Shown here in pieces: positions 42,681 to 52,410 of a stretch of 64,000 nt of DNA. Below the pieces are notes generated by a model, which ran no database searches, was not told the origin of the DNA, and worked only from the letters and a program-made list of their open reading frames with translations. Source of the DNA: Nonomuraea sediminis. Its GTDB lineage: Bacteria; Actinomycetota; Actinomycetes; Streptosporangiales; Streptosporangiaceae. The position numbers and the translations under genes are program-made. The number at the start of each line of letters is the position of its first letter. Position 1 is the first letter of the stretch. Where the stretch lies: contig NZ_JAHDTI010000002.1 in assembly GCF_018531495.1 (NCBI RefSeq), forward strand, positions 558,001 through 622,000. The letters run 5' to 3'.

Positions 42681-45600
42681 CGGAACAGATCATCCACCCG
42701 CTCGACCTTCCGCAGCACTTCGAGGAAGCCTCCTCGTTCAAGGTGCGTGACGAGTTCGAGGAGCTGATCAGGCGGGATCTGGTGGGGCCGTGGGACGGCG
42801 ACTTAGAGGTGTTCGCGCCACGGGCCCGCGGACCGCGTGACCGGTATGTGCTTGGCATGCTGGGTCCCAAGCCGTCGGCCCGCTCCACCGTGGAGGACGC
42901 CGAGGAGGTGCCGGAGACCGAGATCGGTGTGGGCGGGGATGGCGCGGAGAGCGAACTGCCCGATGTGATGAGCCCGCAGAGCTTGGGTCGGATCTGGGCC
43001 TCGTCCATGGGGATGTCGTTCGCGGTCGCCACCGAGACCGACGTGTTGGCCGTGACCGCCTCTTGGGGGCGCTATCACAAGACGCAGACCCAGGAGGAGG
43101 ATGCTAAGGGCCGGGAGAGGATCGTATCCATCTGGTCGCGGGAGCAGGTGACTCGGCCGAGGGAGATCCGGCTTTCCGAGCCGCACTCGCCGCTGGAGCT
43201 CGACCCCGGTGTCCTCCTGGCAGTAGCCGTACGCGAGCGGAAGAATGGCAGGCGCGTCGTCGATCTCACACTGATCAACGCTCTGGACGAGCCGGAATCC
43301 ACTCCGGACACGGCGTGGCTGTTCCAGACGCGGCTGGAGGTTACCGCGCTGGACGGCACGGCATGTGTTTTCCTGCCGATCGACGACCCGGTCGAGGATC
43401 GAGACGTCGTCGGCGACGACCTCGAAGACCAGCATTTGCGGCTGCTCTACCGAGACCAGCTGCGGTACGCCGCAGGCCGGAACGTCGCTGTGCACGCCGA
43501 AGTCCCGTCAAGGCAGCGCTACGCATACGCCCTGCGGACCGAGTGGGTGCCAAGCTATGACGTCCCTGCCACAGTCGCGCCGAACGACGGGCCTCTCGCG
43601 CGGGTCGAGTTGTCAATGGACCGGCTGGCCGAGGCCACGACCGAGCAGCTCACGACCGGCCTTCAGCCTCTGGCAGCCGGATACGCCGACTGGCTGGACA
43701 AGCAGGAGGTGCGTATCCCGTCTATGCCTGGGCCCCTCCAGAAGGCGGCGACCGTGGCGGTGGCCAGGGCCCGCCGCGCGGCCGTGCGTATCCGCGACGG
43801 CATCGCGCTACTGACCGACCCGAGCCGTGAGCACCATACCGACGCGCTGCGCGCGTTCCGCTTTGCCAACGAGGCGATGGCGTTGCAGCGCCGCCGTACT
43901 AACGTCGCGGGGAAGCGCGATGAACAGGAGCTGAGTTTCGAGGAGGCGATGGCCAAGGTCGATGCCGAAGGTGAAATGGCCGCCTCTTGGCGTCCGTTCC
44001 AGCTGGCCTTCGTGCTGCTTAACCTGCCATCGCTCACCGACCCGGCGCATCCCGAGCGCAGAGCTGACCCGAGCGCGACCGTGGACCTGCTGTTCTTTCC
44101 GACCGGTGGTGGCAAGACCGAGGCATACCTCGGCCTGACCGCGTACACCTTCGCCATCCGTCGTCTGCAGGGACTGGTCGGCGAAGGCCTGGACGCCCGC
44201 GATGGCAGGGCCGGCGTTGCCGTGCTGATGCGTTACACCCTGCGACTGCTGACCGCCCAGCAGTTCCAGCGGGCGGCGGCTCTGGTGTGCGCGGCCGAGG
44301 TGCTGCGGCGCCGCGACCCGGCGATCTGGGGCGAGGAGCCGTTCCGTATCGGACTCTGGGTGGGCGGCTCTGTCTCACCCAACTGGTTCACCGAAGCGGT
44401 CAAGCAGATCGAGGACGCCAAGGAGTCCGGCGGGCGCAAGACCAACGTCCTGCAGACCCTCTCGTGCCCGTGGTGTGGGGAGAAGCTCACCAGCAATCGC
44501 AACCTCGACATCGACGAGGATCGCCGCCGTGTGCTGCTCTACTGCGGGCGTGGTCGTGAGGGCGAATCGGATTCGTGTCCCTTCTCGCGCCTGGGCGAGC
44601 ACGAGATGCTCACCAGCCGTTACGAGGACCGTAAGGAGATCGCCGCTCACCGTGAGGGGCTGCCCATCCTCACCGTGGACGAGGAGATCTACCGCCTCGT
44701 GCCCAGCCTCGTCGTCGCGACTGTGGACAAGCTCGCCCAGCTCCCCTGGCGCGGCTTCGCCGGTCACTTGTTCGGCCGGGTCAGCCGCCGGTGCCCGCGC
44801 CACGGATACCAGCACACCGATCTAGGCGAGAAGATCAGCTGCAAGGGCAGGCATCACGCCACCGCCGCGCTGCCCAAAACTGACAGCCAGCCGGTCCGGC
44901 ACCTTCGTCCTCCAGACCTGATCATCCAGGACGAATTGCACCTCATCTCCGGCGCGCTCGGCACCACAGTCGGGCTGTTCGAGGCCGCGGTCGACGAGCT
45001 CTGTACATGGAATCCTGGTTGTCCGACGGGTCCGAAGATCGTTGCGTCCACTGCTACTACACGACGGGCCGCCCAGCAGGTGCTCGGCGTATTCGGCCGT
45101 GGGCTCGCGGTGTTTCCCCCACAGGTCCTGGATGTGGGCGACACCTTCTTCTCCCGGCAGGTGTCCGTCACCGAGAAGACGCCCGGACGCCGCTATCTGG
45201 GCGTCTGCGCGCACGGTATGCGGCTGAAGTCGGCGGAGATCCGGCTTGCGGAGATTCTGCTGCTCGCGGGACAGACCCTCTTCGACTCCTACGGCGAGGC
45301 GGCTGACCCCTACATGACGCTCGTCGGCTACTTTAACGCCACCCGGGAGCTGGCGGGCATGCGCCGGTATCTGGACGATGACGTCACCACCAGGGTGCGC
45401 AGGAACGGTCGGCGCAGGGGACTCTCCGACCGGTTAGCCAGCCGTACCGACCTGTTGAAGATCGTGGAGCTGACTTCACGTGTCTCCTCCGGCGACATCA
45501 GCGAGGTACTCAAACATCTGGAGGTCGGCTTCGGCGCTGAACTCGACACCACCCGCCGACGAACTGAGTGTCGGGCCGAACTGGCCGACGTTCTGAAGGA

Positions 45601-46456
45601 GCGCAACGCGGTGCGGCGCCGATCCGCGCACCCGCTGGCCGATCGGTATGGCGCCAGGCGGATCGACCCCTCGCGCCAGCCGGTGGACGTCGTGCTGGCC
45701 ACCTCGATGCTGCAGGTCGGCGTCGATGTAACCCGGTTCGGCCTGATGGTGGTAACCGGTCAGCCAAAGAACACGGCGGAGTACATCCAGGCTTCCTCCC
45801 GCGTTGGCCGCTCCGCGGGCAAACCGGGACTGGTGATCACCCTCTACAACTGGTCGAGACCTCGCGACCTGGCGCACTACGAGGACTTCGAGCACTACCA
45901 CGCCACCTTCTATCGGCAGGTCGAGGCGCTGTCCGTCACGCCGTACACTCGCCGCTCGCTGGACCGGGGCACGGCGGGAACGTTCGTGGCGGCCGTGCGT
46001 AACGCTGAGGAAAGTTACTCAGCCAACAGAGATGCCGAGGACGTCGACCTGACCGGGCCGCCCGTCACGCATATTGTGGACCGCTTCCTAGACAGGGCCG
46101 AGTCAATCGCGGGTGAGCGCGGCCGCGAGTACCTGCGGGAGCGCCTCCAGACCCTGATCGACCAGTGGGAGCTGCGCAAGCGCGACCCCGCGAGGCTCGG
46201 TTACGAGAAGCGTGGCACCCGACACGAGACAGTGGTCGCGCTGCTGGACAGAGCGGGCAACGGCCGTTGGGGAGCGATGACGGTCGGCAATTCGATGCGG
46301 GAGACGGAGAACGAGATCAACCTCTTGGTGCCCGGCGGCGGCGAGTTCTTCCAGACCGACTACACCGCTCCCGACTGGGCCTTCCTGCCCCCGGCCGGCG
46401 AGGAATCGCCCGACCCTGACGTACCGGAAGGCGACGAGCTCGGAGATGCGTCATGA
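42677..46456 (+). CDS. drmA: DISARM helicase DrmA
   Basis: 1259 residues from GTG 42677, which overlaps the methylase stop; longer upstream frames are not coding. Superfamily 2 helicase motifs: FFPTGGGKTEAY (I), IIQDELHLISG (II), VASTATTRRA (III), and LATSMLQVGVDVTRFG with QASSRVGRSAG (V/VI). A zinc-finger-like insert (CPWCGEKL, later CGRGREGESDSC) lies about residue 595-635. DrmA and DrmB together form the DNA-loading part of DISARM that recognises unmodified phage DNA. ATGA overlap with drmB. Confidence 0.92.
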   Translation: MTEQIIHPLDLPQHFEEASSFKVRDEFEELIRRDLVGPWDGDLEVFAPRARGPRDRYVLGMLGPKPSARSTVEDAEEVPETEIGVGGDGAESELPDVMSPQSLGRIWASSMGMSFAVATETDVLAVTASWGRYHKTQTQEEDAKGRERIVSIWSREQVTRPREIRLSEPHSPLELDPGVLLAVAVRERKNGRRVVDLTLINALDEPESTPDTAWLFQTRLEVTALDGTACVFLPIDDPVEDRDVVGDDLEDQHLRLLYRDQLRYAAGRNVAVHAEVPSRQRYAYALRTEWVPSYDVPATVAPNDGPLARVELSMDRLAEATTEQLTTGLQPLAAGYADWLDKQEVRIPSMPGPLQKAATVAVARARRAAVRIRDGIALLTDPSREHHTDALRAFRFANEAMALQRRRTNVAGKRDEQELSFEEAMAKVDAEGEMAASWRPFQLAFVLLNLPSLTDPAHPERRADPSATVDLLFFPTGGGKTEAYLGLTAYTFAIRRLQGLVGEGLDARDGRAGVAVLMRYTLRLLTAQQFQRAAALVCAAEVLRRRDPAIWGEEPFRIGLWVGGSVSPNWFTEAVKQIEDAKESGGRKTNVLQTLSCPWCGEKLTSNRNLDIDEDRRRVLLYCGRGREGESDSCPFSRLGEHEMLTSRYEDRKEIAAHREGLPILTVDEEIYRLVPSLVVATVDKLAQLPWRGFAGHLFGRVSRRCPRHGYQHTDLGEKISCKGRHHATAALPKTDSQPVRHLRPPDLIIQDELHLISGALGTTVGLFEAAVDELCTWNPGCPTGPKIVASTATTRRAAQQVLGVFGRGLAVFPPQVLDVGDTFFSRQVSVTEKTPGRRYLGVCAHGMRLKSAEIRLAEILLLAGQTLFDSYGEAADPYMTLVGYFNATRELAGMRRYLDDDVTTRVRRNGRRRGLSDRLASRTDLLKIVELTSRVSSGDISEVLKHLEVGFGAELDTTRRRTECRAELADVLKERNAVRRRSAHPLADRYGARRIDPSRQPVDVVLATSMLQVGVDVTRFGLMVVTGQPKNTAEYIQASSRVGRSAGKPGLVITLYNWSRPRDLAHYEDFEHYHATFYRQVEALSVTPYTRRSLDRGTAGTFVAAVRNAEESYSANRDAEDVDLTGPPVTHIVDRFLDRAESIAGERGREYLRERLQTLIDQWELRKRDPARLGYEKRGTRHETVVALLDRAGNGRWGAMTVGNSMRETENEINLLVPGGGEFFQTDYTAPDWAFLPPAGEESPDPDVPEGDELGDAS

Positions 46457-48348
46457 CCGAGCCCGCACGCTACCGGCGCAGGGTGGGCGCTGCCCGGCCC
46501 AGCCATCTGATGTTCACCTCCGGTGTCGGCTCCCTTATCGACCTGCCGAACTTCTCGGCACTCGTCAACGGCATCGACGACTGGCGCTATGACAAGGTCG
46601 GAGAGTACCCACAGGTCATCGCCGAGCCCAGGCTCCTTGCGGCGGTGCAGCACATGCTGGGCCACTCCGTGCACGAGCTAAAGCCCGCCCCCTGGGTCCC
46701 TGGCACAGACAACAACCCCGACAGCGAAGCCGCCAGAATCGGCGTGCCGGTCAGGCCGTTCCCCAGTTGGATGCGTTGCACGGCATGCAACCTGCTCGCC
46801 CCGATCGAGTCACGCGCATTCGACTTCGAGAACGACAGGCCGCGCAAGCCCCACGAAGCTCGGTTCTTCCACCAGTGCGGCCGCGGCAACAAGAGACGCC
46901 TGGTGGTAGGCGCACGCTTCGTGCTGGCCTGTACGGCAGGCCACATGGACGACTTCCCCTATCTCGAGTTCGTCCATCGGGGTGACTCCTGTCCCGCGGC
47001 GCCCAAACCGAATCTGGAGATGGAGGACCGTGGCGGCAACCTCGGCGCCAACGTAAAGATCACATGCAGGAGGTGCAACTCCACCCGTAACATCAGCGAA
47101 GCCATGGGCAGGAGAGGGCAGGAGCACCTTCCCCGCTGCCGAGGCCGCCACCCGCACCTGGGCACGTTCGCCGTGGGCGGCTGCGATCAGCAGCCCCACG
47201 TCTTGGTAGTCGGTGCATCCAACCAGTGGTTCGGGCTAACCCTCGCGGCCCTTGCCATACCGTCGGGGGATGACCAGCTAGCCAACACGGTCGAGCAGTA
47301 TTGGGAGAACCTCAAGGCCGTTCCTGGTCTCAACATGATCCCGTTCATGCGCACACTTCCCCCGATGTCGTACGAGTTCGAAAGGTGGTCCGACGAGGAG
47401 CTGTGGGCCGCCATCGAACGCCACCGAGCCGCGCTGGACAGTCAACCCGCCAACAACCGGCCCGATTACCCCGACCTGCGGACCCCGGAATGGCAGGCGT
47501 TCTCTTCCCCTACGCTCCCGCCGCCTACCGACGACTTCGCCGCCTTTCGCCATCCCGACGGCGTACCGGCGCAGCTCAAGTCTGTCTACGCCGACGTCGT
47601 CCAGGCTGAGCGACTACGCGAAGTACGAGCGCTGGTCGGGTTCACCCGCCTCGACGCTCCGGACCCAGAAGATCCGGATCTGGTGATCAGAGCGCCGCTG
47701 GCCCGTTCCGCTCCCACCTGGGTACCGGCGAGCGACGTGCGCGGAGAAGGCATCTTCCTCCGCGCCCCGGAGGACACGCTCGCGGCCTGGGAAGAGCGAG
47801 TTGGAGACAGCCGGGCGGCCATCGCCCATAGGGAGGCCTACGGCAGGTTTCGCAAGAACCGCTACTCCGACAGGATCCAGGGCGACTTCGACGAGTACCG
47901 CGGCTGGCCGGGGATGCGCTATTACGCCCTGCACACCCTGTCCCACCTGCTGATCCGCACCATCGCCCTGGAATGTGGCTACAACTCCGCCAGCCTGTCC
48001 GAGCGAATCTATGCCGGCGACGAGCAGGATCCACGTAGCGGCATCCTTATCTACACCGCCGTACCCGACGCCGAGGGCACCCTGGGCGGGCTCGTGTCCT
48101 TGGCCGAACCCGAACAACTCGTCCGCCTCACCCAGCGCGCGCTGTCGGACGCACAGCGCTGCTCTTCCGACCCGCTGTGCGCCGAACGGCTGCCACGCCG
48201 TCCGGAGGACTTCCTGCACGGCGCCGCATGCCACGTCTGTCTGTTCGTGTCGGAGACCACGTGCGAGCGCGGGAACCGCTTCCTCGACCGCAGGCTGGTG
48301 GTGCCGATAGGCGACCCCAGTCTGGCACTGTTCCAGGAGATCCCGTGA
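46453..48348 (+). CDS. drmB: DISARM DUF1998 protein DrmB
   Basis: 631 residues. The C-terminal third is a DUF1998 domain: HTLSHLLIRTIALECGYNSAS, cut here at its signature HTLSHLL, followed by SLSERIY and GILIYTAVPDAEGTLGGL. A Cys cluster at the end (CSSDPLC, then CHVCLFVSETTCERGN) probably binds zinc. Another possible zinc site lies at CTACNL and ITCRRC. DrmB partners DrmA. Overlaps both neighbours by four bases. Confidence 0.93.
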   Translation: MTEPARYRRRVGAARPSHLMFTSGVGSLIDLPNFSALVNGIDDWRYDKVGEYPQVIAEPRLLAAVQHMLGHSVHELKPAPWVPGTDNNPDSEAARIGVPVRPFPSWMRCTACNLLAPIESRAFDFENDRPRKPHEARFFHQCGRGNKRRLVVGARFVLACTAGHMDDFPYLEFVHRGDSCPAAPKPNLEMEDRGGNLGANVKITCRRCNSTRNISEAMGRRGQEHLPRCRGRHPHLGTFAVGGCDQQPHVLVVGASNQWFGLTLAALAIPSGDDQLANTVEQYWENLKAVPGLNMIPFMRTLPPMSYEFERWSDEELWAAIERHRAALDSQPANNRPDYPDLRTPEWQAFSSPTLPPPTDDFAAFRHPDGVPAQLKSVYADVVQAERLREVRALVGFTRLDAPDPEDPDLVIRAPLARSAPTWVPASDVRGEGIFLRAPEDTLAAWEERVGDSRAAIAHREAYGRFRKNRYSDRIQGDFDEYRGWPGMRYYALHTLSHLLIRTIALECGYNSASLSERIYAGDEQDPRSGILIYTAVPDAEGTLGGLVSLAEPEQLVRLTQRALSDAQRCSSDPLCAERLPRRPEDFLHGAACHVCLFVSETTCERGNRFLDRRLVVPIGDPSLALFQEIP

Positions 48349-49091
48349 CCCCGGAACTGCACGCCGCGGTCGTGGCCGCGGCCGAAGAGATCGGGCCTGG
48401 CCATCTCCGCACACTCGCGAGCCTTCTGACGAACGGCGACTCCGCGGTTGAGCACGCGGTCGCCACCCTCGCCTACCGTCACGCAGCTCGCAGGGTGCTC
48501 GACGCGCTCGGCGATACTGAAAGGGCCGAAGCCGCCGCCTTCGCACGCGGAGTGGCTGCGGGATACGAGGCGCACCGGGCCCGGTCGTCGGTCGACCCGG
48601 TGTGGAGCGGGCCCGACTCACCCTCCGTGCCGGTCCGAGCCACCGCGCAGGCGCTGGTCGAGCTGGTGGCCGGCGCCGCGCACGAACTCATCCTCATGAC
48701 CTATTCGGCAAAGCCGTACAAGCCCCTGATCAACGCGCTAAGCACGGCGACCAGGCGCGGGGTCAGCATGATGGCTGTCGTCGAGACGCTCCAAGGAGCG
48801 GGCTCCGCGCTCGCCGGCGCCGAGCCGTACGCGGCCTTCACCAACGTGCCCGGACTGGAGCTATGGCACTGGCCGACCTCGCGCAGGGCTGAACAGGGCG
48901 CCAAAATGCACGCCAAGCTGGCCGTGGCCGACCGTGCGGCCCTGCTAGTTTCCAGTGCCAACCTGACCCAGTCCGGGGTGACGAGCAATATCGAAGCCGG
49001 ACTGCTGGTGCGCGGCGGCGCAGCGCCACAGCGTGCGGCCGAACACATCACCGCCCTGCGAGACCGAGGCGTCCTGGAGCGGTTGCGATGA
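48345..49091 (+). CDS. drmC: DISARM phospholipase D-like protein DrmC
   Basis: 248 residues from GTG 48345, overlapping the drmB stop. A single HKD motif MHAKLAVADRAALLVSSANLT, cut at the H-x-K-x4-D core, is typical of PLD-superfamily nucleases that work as dimers. The earlier block ELILMTYSAKPY is the first PLD strand. DrmC is reported dispensable in the characterised DISARM system, so it may be an accessory nuclease. ATGA overlap with the next methylase gene, so the operon goes on past the usual end of DISARM. Confidence 0.92.
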   Translation: MTPELHAAVVAAAEEIGPGHLRTLASLLTNGDSAVEHAVATLAYRHAARRVLDALGDTERAEAAAFARGVAAGYEAHRARSSVDPVWSGPDSPSVPVRATAQALVELVAGAAHELILMTYSAKPYKPLINALSTATRRGVSMMAVVETLQGAGSALAGAEPYAAFTNVPGLELWHWPTSRRAEQGAKMHAKLAVADRAALLVSSANLTQSGVTSNIEAGLLVRGGAAPQRAAEHITALRDRGVLERLR

Positions 49092-50875
49092 CCGATCACG
49101 TCATGGTCGCCGCGAGCGACATCGCCAGGCTCGTCGGTGTCGGCAGGGCCGCGGTCAGCAACTGGCGACGGCGCTTCCCCGACTTCCCTGAGCCCATCGG
49201 TGGCACAGCGGCCAGCCCACTGTTCTCCCTGGCGGAAGTCGAGGCTTGGCTGCGCGCGAAAGGCAAGCTCAAGGCGCTGCCAGAGGACGAGGCCGTGTGG
49301 CAGCGCGTCCGCAACGCGGCGGATGACTTGGTCCTTCCGGATGTCGTGGCCGCACTGCTAACCGACATATCGGGGTCCACAGCCCCATCGGATGACCTCG
49401 TCGAGGCGGCTGCAACGCTCGCCGAGCGGCGCGGCCGAGTCGAGACGGTGGAGTTCTTCTTCGCGCGCCTACTCGAGGCACATTCGCGTCGCATCCAGGT
49501 CCTGGCCCCGCACGTGGCCAACCTGATGGTTGACCTCATCGACGACCAGCCGACCATCTACGACCCCTGCTGCGGCTTCGGTTCGCTGCTCCTGGCGGCT
49601 GCCAATCGGGCGGAGAGGCTGGTGGGTCAGGAGCGGGAGGAATCGACCTCGCGCATTGCCGCTGCCAGGTTGCGCGTCCGCGGCGCGGACGCCGAGATCG
49701 TCGCCGGTGATGCGCTCACCCGTGACGCTCACCCTGCGCTCCAGGCCGACGCCGCGCTCTGTGTACCGCCCTTCAACGAGCGGAGCTGGGGATTCGAGGA
49801 GCTGGCCAACGACCCCCGATGGGTGTTCGGGCTACCGCCCCGAGGCGAGCCAGAGATGGCCTGGGTGCAGCACTGCCTGGCCAGAGTACGGCCCGGCGGT
49901 ACGGTCGTCGTGATGATGCCTGCAGTGGCCGCAAGCCGCCGATCCGGCCGGCGTATCCGTGCGCAGCTGCTGCGTACAGGTGCGCTGCGTGCTGTGATGG
50001 CCCTTCCATCCGGTGCCGCCCCTCACTCCAATCTGGCTCCGCACCTGTGGATACTGCGGCGGCCAAACGGCAGCACCCCTTCCCACGTACTCGTGATGGA
50101 CGCCAGTCAGGACTTGTCCGGCATCGGTCCCGCATGGCGTGGCTTCCAGAGCGGCGAAGCCCTCGATTCCGATGACCGCCGCAGGGTGTCGGTCATCGAT
50201 CTACTCGACGACGAGGTCGACGTAACGCCTGCCCGGCACCTGGTGCAGGTGATCGCTCCGTTGGAGGAGATCGCCCCCACGATCGAGGCGCTGCGCGCCC
50301 GGGTGCGGGCCTTGCTCCGACGCGTGCCCCGCATGATCGCTGAGGAACGACCCCTCGCGATGTCCACGCTCGGGGAGCTGAGCCGAGCCGGCTCACTGGT
50401 GATCGAACACACACCCATGCGGGTGGCCCCGGCCGAGCGCGAGGCAGTCATCCTTACCGCGAAGGACGTAGTGCTGGGGCGGCCACCCTCGGGCCGTGGC
50501 GAGCCCCTGGCCACCGCCGACATCGGGGACATCGTTCTCCCGTTGGTCATTGAGCAGCCCGCTGCCCGCGTGATGACGGAGAAGGTGGCACTTGGACCCC
50601 ACCTGATCGTCATCCGTCCCAACCGGGACCTCTTCGATCCTCACTTCATCGCTGGCTTCCTGCGCGTGACCTCCGAACGGACCGCCGGCTCACGGGTGGA
50701 TGCCCGTCGCGCAGCGATTCCCCTGCTACCGGTGGAAGAGCAACGGCGATACGCCCGGGCTTTCCGCAAGATGGAGGAGTACGAGCTCCTGCTCCGCGAC
50801 GTGCAGGAAACCGGTGAGCGGCTCAGCAGTCTGGTTTGGGCAGGCCTCGTCAACGGTCAGCTCAGACCGGGGTGA
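49088..50875 (+). CDS. HsdM-like DNA methylase with HTH and TRD-like parts, motif IV altered
   Basis: 595 residues. Residues about 5-60 form an AlpA/MerR-like helix-turn-helix (ASDIARLVGVGRAAVSNWRRR). The centre is a type I-style N6-adenine methylase with SAM motif IYDPCCGFGSLL. Its catalytic motif reads CVPPFNERSW where ANPPFN is expected, so Asn is replaced by Val and methyl transfer is doubtful. The C-terminal 200 residues resemble a specificity-subunit half (LSTLGELSRAGSL... and PLLPVEEQRRYARAF with the closing helix). A single chain with reading and SAM-binding parts but no catalytic Asn could be a DNA sensor (inference). Overlaps drmC by four bases, two bases from the kinase start. Confidence 0.85.
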   Translation: MTDHVMVAASDIARLVGVGRAAVSNWRRRFPDFPEPIGGTAASPLFSLAEVEAWLRAKGKLKALPEDEAVWQRVRNAADDLVLPDVVAALLTDISGSTAPSDDLVEAAATLAERRGRVETVEFFFARLLEAHSRRIQVLAPHVANLMVDLIDDQPTIYDPCCGFGSLLLAAANRAERLVGQEREESTSRIAAARLRVRGADAEIVAGDALTRDAHPALQADAALCVPPFNERSWGFEELANDPRWVFGLPPRGEPEMAWVQHCLARVRPGGTVVVMMPAVAASRRSGRRIRAQLLRTGALRAVMALPSGAAPHSNLAPHLWILRRPNGSTPSHVLVMDASQDLSGIGPAWRGFQSGEALDSDDRRRVSVIDLLDDEVDVTPARHLVQVIAPLEEIAPTIEALRARVRALLRRVPRMIAEERPLAMSTLGELSRAGSLVIEHTPMRVAPAEREAVILTAKDVVLGRPPSGRGEPLATADIGDIVLPLVIEQPAARVMTEKVALGPHLIVIRPNRDLFDPHFIAGFLRVTSERTAGSRVDARRAAIPLLPVEEQRRYARAFRKMEEYELLLRDVQETGERLSSLVWAGLVNGQLRPG

Positions 50876-50876
50876 T

Positions 50877-52409
50877 GTGATCCGAGTGAGCAGGCCGACG
50901 ATCATTGATGGACGCTACGAGCTGGACCCTCTATCCAGCCGCCGTGGCGGTATGGGCGAGGTCCAGTTCGGCTACGACAAGCGGCTCGACAGGCCGGTGG
51001 CGGTGAAGTTCATCCGGGTCGACAGAAGCACTGATCCCGAACTGGTACAACGCTTCGTCCGCGAGTCGCGAGTCACCGCCCGACTCGAACACCCTGGAGT
51101 CCCGGCGGTCTACGACGCCGGAAAACAGGGCGACGACCTCTACCTGGTGATGCAGCGCGTTGCGGGAGTGCCGGTGTCCAGTCTGCTCGATGAGGTCGAC
51201 CAGATCCCGATAGCCTGGGCCGTCGCGATCGCAGCGCAAGCAGCTTCGGTCCTGGCAGAAGCTCACCGCCACTCCCTGGTCCACCGAGACCTCAAGCCGG
51301 CCAACCTGATGCTCAGTCCGGACGGGTCTGTGAAGGTGCTGGACTTCGGTGTCGCCGCCGCGATGTCACCAGCCGCCACCCGGCTGACCGCCACGGGCAC
51401 GGTCGTCGGAACGCCCGAGTACATGGCTCCCGAGCAGGCGATGTCCGGTGCTACCAGTCCACAGAGCGACCTCTACAGCCTGGGCGTCGTACTCGACGAG
51501 CTGCTTACCGGCGCCAATCAGTTTGGCGGGCCCACCCCGCTGGCCTGCATGCATCGGCACATGAGCGTCAATCCCAGGTCACCATGCGCGAGACGGGCGG
51601 GCGTACCGGATCGGTTAGCCAGGCTGGTCCTCTGGATGCTGGCCAAGGAACCGGAACACCGACCGTCGAACGCGGAGGAGATCCATGCACATCTGCTGGA
51701 GTTCTGCCGCGAGCTGCCGCCCCTTCCCGGCTACGTCACCGACACGATTCACCCCTCCGCCATGTACGCGGCCGTGCTGGCCCGCGTCCCGTCGGCCACA
51801 GCGCCAGCCACAGACGTTCCCCAGCCGATACGGCAGGCATTGCCAGCGGACTTTAGCCCCAGCGACATCGGACGAGCCCGCAAGCAGGCACGAGCCCTGC
51901 AGAACGAATCCCGCTTTAGCCAGGCAGGCACGGTCCTGGCCGCCGTCTACGACCGAGCGGCAATGACGCTCGGCCCTCAGCACGAGGAGGTCCTGCGGTT
52001 ACGTCTCGACCTGGCCGACGTGCTCTTCCTCGCCGGCGACTATCGCCAGGCTGCGGCTCATTTCAAGGAGCTTGCCCGAGATCTCGGCGTCCATCACGGC
52101 CCCGCCGCCGACGTGGTGCTCCGGTGCCGCTTGCTGGAAGCCAACTGTCACGCCGCGATCGGGGCGAACATCCTGGCCCTGACGCAATTGCGGAAGCTGC
52201 TGGACGACGAGCGCAGTCTCGGGGTGGACACCGAGCAACTGCTTGAGCTACGTCGCCAGATCGGACTGCTGGAGCTGGCCGCCAACAGAACCGCCGAGGC
52301 TGGCCGCACGCTGGGTGCCCTGCTCCCCGATTTGGAGCGCCATTACGGCCCGGGTCACCCCCATGTACTTAAGACTCGCGAGATTCTCGACGGAATCAGG
52401 AGGCACTGA
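50877..52409 (+). CDS. Serine/threonine protein kinase with TPR-like C-terminus
   Basis: 510 residues from GTG 50877, one base after the previous stop; GTG 50886 is also possible. Hanks-type kinase with all key residues: glycine loop RRGGMGEVQFG, VAVKFI (Lys), LVHRDLKPANLML, VLDFGVAAA and GTPEYMAPEQ. After about residue 290 the protein has helical repeats of TPR type (AGTVLAAVYDRAA, ADVLFLAGDYRQAA, ALTQLRKLLDDER). There is no membrane segment, so it is cytoplasmic. Kinases are part of phage defence in the Pgl and Stk2 systems. Here the neighbours suggest it controls, or signals from, the DISARM-associated proteins (inference). Confidence 0.9.
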   Translation: MIRVSRPTIIDGRYELDPLSSRRGGMGEVQFGYDKRLDRPVAVKFIRVDRSTDPELVQRFVRESRVTARLEHPGVPAVYDAGKQGDDLYLVMQRVAGVPVSSLLDEVDQIPIAWAVAIAAQAASVLAEAHRHSLVHRDLKPANLMLSPDGSVKVLDFGVAAAMSPAATRLTATGTVVGTPEYMAPEQAMSGATSPQSDLYSLGVVLDELLTGANQFGGPTPLACMHRHMSVNPRSPCARRAGVPDRLARLVLWMLAKEPEHRPSNAEEIHAHLLEFCRELPPLPGYVTDTIHPSAMYAAVLARVPSATAPATDVPQPIRQALPADFSPSDIGRARKQARALQNESRFSQAGTVLAAVYDRAAMTLGPQHEEVLRLRLDLADVLFLAGDYRQAAAHFKELARDLGVHHGPAADVVLRCRLLEANCHAAIGANILALTQLRKLLDDERSLGVDTEQLLELRRQIGLLELAANRTAEAGRTLGALLPDLERHYGPGHPHVLKTREILDGIRRH

Positions 52410-52410
52410 C

